Positions 63,289 to 64,000 of a stretch of 64,000 nt of DNA are shown here, piece by piece. A model generated the notes under the pieces. That model saw nothing but the letters and a program-made list of their open reading frames with translations. It did no database searches and was not told where the DNA came from. Source of the stretch: Drosophila persimilis (taxonomy: Eukaryota; Arthropoda; Insecta; Diptera; Drosophilidae); NCBI RefSeq assembly GCF_003286085.1, contig NW_020825289.1:2232001-2296000 (forward strand), read 5' to 3'. The position numbers and the translations under genes were made by a program. Each line of letters opens with the position of its first letter. Positions within the stretch are counted from its first letter, which is position 1.

Positions 63289-63997
63289 ATGGAATTCGCT
63301 GTGGACTGCGATAAAAAAACTTGTAAGAAGCAGATCACCCACGATCAGCCGAATGTCCCCTGATGGCTCTGCGACAGCGTAGTGCACGCAAAATGCGCTA
63401 GATTTTCTGGCCTCGTGAGTGATGCTATAGCTAAACGTAATGGGTTGCATTACAGTTGCGAGGCATGCCGTGCGGTGCAGAGTGACATGGTGGCTTTTAT
63501 GAGGCAGACGCGGAAGGGCTTTAAGGAGCTGACCGTTGGCTTTAAAAAGCAATACGATCAGCTCCTAGCCATGGAGTCTCAATTTGTCAGTCTGCACCTG
63601 CTGAATGAGTCTCCGAGGCGTAAAAAGGTCATACCGCGTGATCTGCAAGGGCCAACCATCACTCAGCCGTGCGCCGCCGAAAAACTGACTCCGACCACTC
63701 CAAGTGTGCAGCAGTTAATCTCGTTTGCCACTCCAAGGGCAGCGACAGCTGCTGGGGATGCAGATTCGGTAGACGAATTCAGCGACGCGGAGACTGTGCA
63801 GCCAAGTACGTCTGCAGCGTCCGTGCCCGTGGTGTCCGCAAGTTCGCTAGTTGTCCCGTCTATCCCGATCCCACCAGTATATAGACGTTCCGGACCTACG
63901 GATATTGCCACCCCAGGTACTAGGCCTGTGCTGACTAAACCACTGGTGGGAGTCCCACCAAAACGACAAGTTTTTGTTTCACGGCTGGCTGGATAGT
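63289..63997 (+). pseudogene. LINE ORF1 with PHD-like zinc finger, cut near the window edge
   Basis: Starts ATGGAATTCGCTGTGGAC just after the INE-1. An in-frame stop at about 63361 separates the first Cys pair from the rest; the frame 63382-63996 then reads HAKCARFSGLVSDAIAKRNG, HYSCEACRAVQSDM, GFKELTVGFKKQYDQLLAME, TPSVQQLISFATPRAATAAG, and ends FVSRLAG-stop. It is the same protein as the split ORF1 copies at 2650-4345 and 18121-19940 and better preserved. Role in an intact LINE: RNA-binding/particle protein. Probably CR1-group, not certain. Confidence 0.7.
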
Positions 63998-64000
63998 ATT

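Noticed and set aside
1-64000. Search for host genes, histone, rDNA or satellite blocks
   Set aside because: No recognisable host exon, rRNA, tRNA or long satellite was found. All coding text with a recognisable family is TE-derived.

Overview
The window looks like insect heterochromatin made entirely of transposable elements. No host gene, rRNA, tRNA or CRISPR array could be supported. At least eleven full or partial INE-1/DINE-1-like Helitron-type elements (terminal hairpins plus a GTCT/GTCC microsatellite), LOA- and CR1-type LINEs, BEL/Pao, Ty3/gypsy and errantivirus-type LTR elements point to Drosophila. The LOA-type (TRIM/Bilbo-like) LINE and the INE-1 variant fit the obscura group, but the species is an inference from memory.

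Layout. 1-1153 is an INE-1 element. 1173-10995 (copy A) and 10996-25883 (copy B) are a head-to-tail tandem duplication of a 9.8-kb mosaic. Each copy holds a plus-strand CR1-like LINE piece, a LOA-type RT scrap, a zinc-finger LINE ORF1 split by a solo LTR that carries a minisatellite, a 1.2-kb TIR DNA element, an errantivirus-type integrase remnant, a minus-strand CR1-like LINE, a deleted INE-1 and the 3' end of a LOA-type LINE. After the duplication a 5.6-kb BEL/Pao element (11756-17398; LTRs differ at about 3 of 393 positions; 5-bp TSD ctaat) landed in copy B. Copy A keeps the empty site. 25549-29524 is the rest of the LOA-type LINE, itself interrupted by a solo LTR with a 5-bp TSD.

28970-42425 is a tandem triplication (units U1 28970-33100, U2 33101-37418, U3 37419-42425). 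Each unit runs from the 5' end of the LOA-type LINE through INE-1, a roo-like BEL/Pao pseudogene and a second INE-1 to the start of a gypsy gag. U3 carries a later full INE-1 insertion whose empty site survives in U1 and U2. The gypsy continues alone to about 44785. Then come an INE-1, a minus-strand errantivirus remnant (45898-48852) with gag and the protease start joined directly to env-like sequence, another INE-1 with an internal duplication, and a poorly resolved stretch (50246-53042).

53043-62058 is a degenerate minus-strand Ty3/gypsy element. It has long, repeat-bearing LTRs (about 1.4 kb), a tRNA-Lys-type primer binding site, gag with a CCHC knuckle, protease, a repetitive Ser/Thr/Pro-rich spacer before RT, a deletion within RT/RNase H, integrase, an 837-bp tandem duplication and a third ORF that is not recognisably env. 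The window ends with a reversed INE-1 and a plus-strand LINE ORF1 fragment.

No element looks autonomous. Most coding remnants lie on the minus strand, which would fit a one-directional piRNA-cluster-like locus, but only small-RNA data could show that. The useful information is the order of events preserved by nested insertions, paired empty and filled sites, and unequal-exchange tandem copies.
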